Of a stretch of DNA of 64,000 bases, positions 63,217 through 64,000 are shown in pieces. The notes beneath the pieces are model-generated. The model did not search any database, was not told where the DNA came from, and saw only the letters and a list, made by a program, of their open reading frames with translations. The stretch covers positions 310,001-374,000 of the forward strand of contig NZ_CAJYVE010000010.1 in NCBI RefSeq assembly GCF_913777995.1. The letters are read 5' to 3'. The stretch comes from an uncultured Pseudomonas sp. (lineage in GTDB: Bacteria; Pseudomonadota; Gammaproteobacteria; Pseudomonadales; Pseudomonadaceae). Numbering within the stretch: position 1 is the stretch's first letter; the number at the start of each line of letters is the position of its first letter. The position numbers and the translations under genes were made by a program.

Positions 63217-63639
63217 CTACCAGTTGACGGTCAGTTGAGCCTGTTGACCGGCTACAGGCACCAAGCCGGAGGGCGACATTCTGATGGTGAAGTAGAGCGG
63301 CTGCCTGGCCGGACGTCCTGCGAAGAAACGGGTAGAACCTGAACGCAGGCGAGACACATCCAGGCAGTGGCCCACCTCAATACAAAGGCTGACCTGCAAA
63401 TAGTTCGGCCAACCTACGACATTCCAGGTCCAACTGACGTCAGAAATAACAGCCCCGGCCGCGGGTCGTGCCATAACGGGAACAACCGCCTTATACAAAT
63501 ACCCTTTTGAGTGAACCGTCGGCAATATTACCGAGGCGCTGTAATTGGCCGCCTGCGCAGAACTTAGGCTTCCTAGCATCAAAAAACTCAAAATCGAGAC
63601 CAAGCCAATCCACTTCGACCTTCTAGGATCAAATCTCAT
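63217..63639 (-). CDS. FlhE-like secreted protein
   Basis: Exported protein of 140 residues with a signal peptide (about 1-30, ending SSAQAA). The mature part follows the FlhE pattern: VSWTWNVVGWPNYLQVSLC, then HCLDVSRL (two Cys), GSTRFFAGRPARQPLYFTIR and a C-terminus ending QLTVNW. In enterobacteria FlhE is a periplasmic flagellar accessory protein. No flagellar genes are near, so this is an orphan copy. GGAAAG precedes the ATG. Confidence 0.75.
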   Translation of the reverse strand: MRFDPRRSKWIGLVSILSFLMLGSLSSAQAANYSASVILPTVHSKGYLYKAVVPVMARPAAGAVISDVSWTWNVVGWPNYLQVSLCIEVGHCLDVSRLRSGSTRFFAGRPARQPLYFTIRMSPSGLVPVAGQQAQLTVNW

Positions 63640-63921
63640 TCAAAACTTTCCAAAATAACAAGTCAGGACAAAACATCTGAAAATACAGACATTCATCTAT
63701 GTTCAAGCCATTAAACTTGAGCCACCGACGTTATTCAGAAAGTTACTTCTATCAACACCCAAATGAGGGAATTCGTAGATCTCAGAAGTTTCTTACGAAC
63801 ACCTCGGAACCAAACGGGCAGCCTCATTACAAAAAGCCCATAGTTCCAGCCCGCGCAAGCATCACAAACCCGTCACAAAACCCTCACGCAACGGCAATCT
63901 GCGGCCTCGACACTGGGGTTC

Positions 63922-64000
63922 ATGAGCACATTCCTGCATGTCACCCTGGTCACCGAAACCTATGCCCCCGAGATCAATGGCGTGGCCAATACCCTCGGGC
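63922..64000 (+). CDS. Glycosyltransferase family 4 (5' part only)
   Basis: The window ends 26 codons into this gene. The sequence MSTFLHVTLVTETYAPEING then VANTLG is the N-terminus of GT4 enzymes (alpha-mannosyl/glucosyltransferase type), with GVA as the donor-binding glycine loop. ATG 63922, with GGGG upstream. No more can be said. Confidence 0.8.
   Translation, partial: MSTFLHVTLVTETYAPEINGVANTLG

Overview
The window is GC-rich chromosomal DNA from a Pseudomonas, most likely of the P. putida/P. fluorescens lineage. Evidence for this is the complete alginate operon in the order algD-alg8-alg44-algKEGXLIJFA with P. aeruginosa-like catalytic residue numbering, an aapJQMP amino-acid transporter, a folM-folE-folX cluster, a leucine dehydrogenase/2-oxoacid dehydrogenase cluster, and several families common in Pseudomonas (DUF3509, DUF1244, HopJ-like). 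I see no rRNA, tRNA, CRISPR array, prophage or complete insertion sequence. The species is an inference.

Layout. 0-4 kb: aapJQMP on the minus strand, with aapP cut by the window edge. 4.4-12 kb: housekeeping genes: an esterase, an RhlB-type RNA helicase, moaC-moaD-moaE for molybdopterin, a PIN-PhoH ATPase, a polysaccharide-deacetylase-like secreted protein with damaged metal-site motifs, and yaaA. 12-29.4 kb: a long leader with a candidate AlgU promoter, then the twelve-gene alginate operon, closed by a perfect 23-bp GC-rich hairpin. 29.5-31.6 kb: two small unknown genes and a short-chain dehydrogenase, separated by a 256-bp MITE-like element that appears to split a former operon. 31.7-32.4 kb: a toxin-antitoxin pair with a candidate operator. 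32.4-38.4 kb: an aromatic-acid-type efflux system (outer-membrane factor, FUSC pump, DUF1656, HlyD adaptor) divergent from a LysR regulator. 38.5-43.9 kb: a 2-hydroxyacid dehydrogenase, an EamA exporter divergent from an AraC regulator, and a Fur-box-preceded DUF3649-PepSY-DUF3325 set. 44.4-46.5 kb: a RaiA/HPF-type ribosome factor, DUF3509, PsiE and a LexA-controlled yebG. 46.5-50.9 kb: E1-alpha, E1-beta and E2 of a 2-oxoacid dehydrogenase with leucine dehydrogenase. 51-56.9 kb: SirB1-like protein, an AT-richer stretch with three unrecognised proteins, flavodoxin, a PilZ-like protein and a monooxygenase-fold membrane protein. 57.1-59.4 kb: folM-folE-folX-DUF1244-hopJ. 59.5-62.4 kb: trxB, a 2-Cys peroxiredoxin and cysZ. 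62.7-64 kb: an unknown protein, an orphan FlhE-like secreted protein and the start of a glycosyltransferase.

How the genes work together. AlgA and AlgD make GDP-mannuronate; Alg8 and Alg44 polymerise it under c-di-GMP control; AlgK, AlgE, AlgG, AlgX and AlgL form the periplasmic and outer-membrane export, epimerisation and lyase machinery; AlgI, AlgJ, AlgF and AlgX acetylate the polymer. Leucine dehydrogenase would feed branched-chain 2-oxoacids to the neighbouring dehydrogenase complex, which lacks a local E3. FolE, FolX and FolM are the tetrahydromonapterin route. TrxB and the peroxiredoxin are redox defence.

No convincing new multi-gene system is evident. The best places to look are the unknown proteins at 51.8-54.9 kb, the FlhE-like locus at 62.7-63.6 kb, the MITE that splits an operon at 30.5 kb, and the leader of algD.
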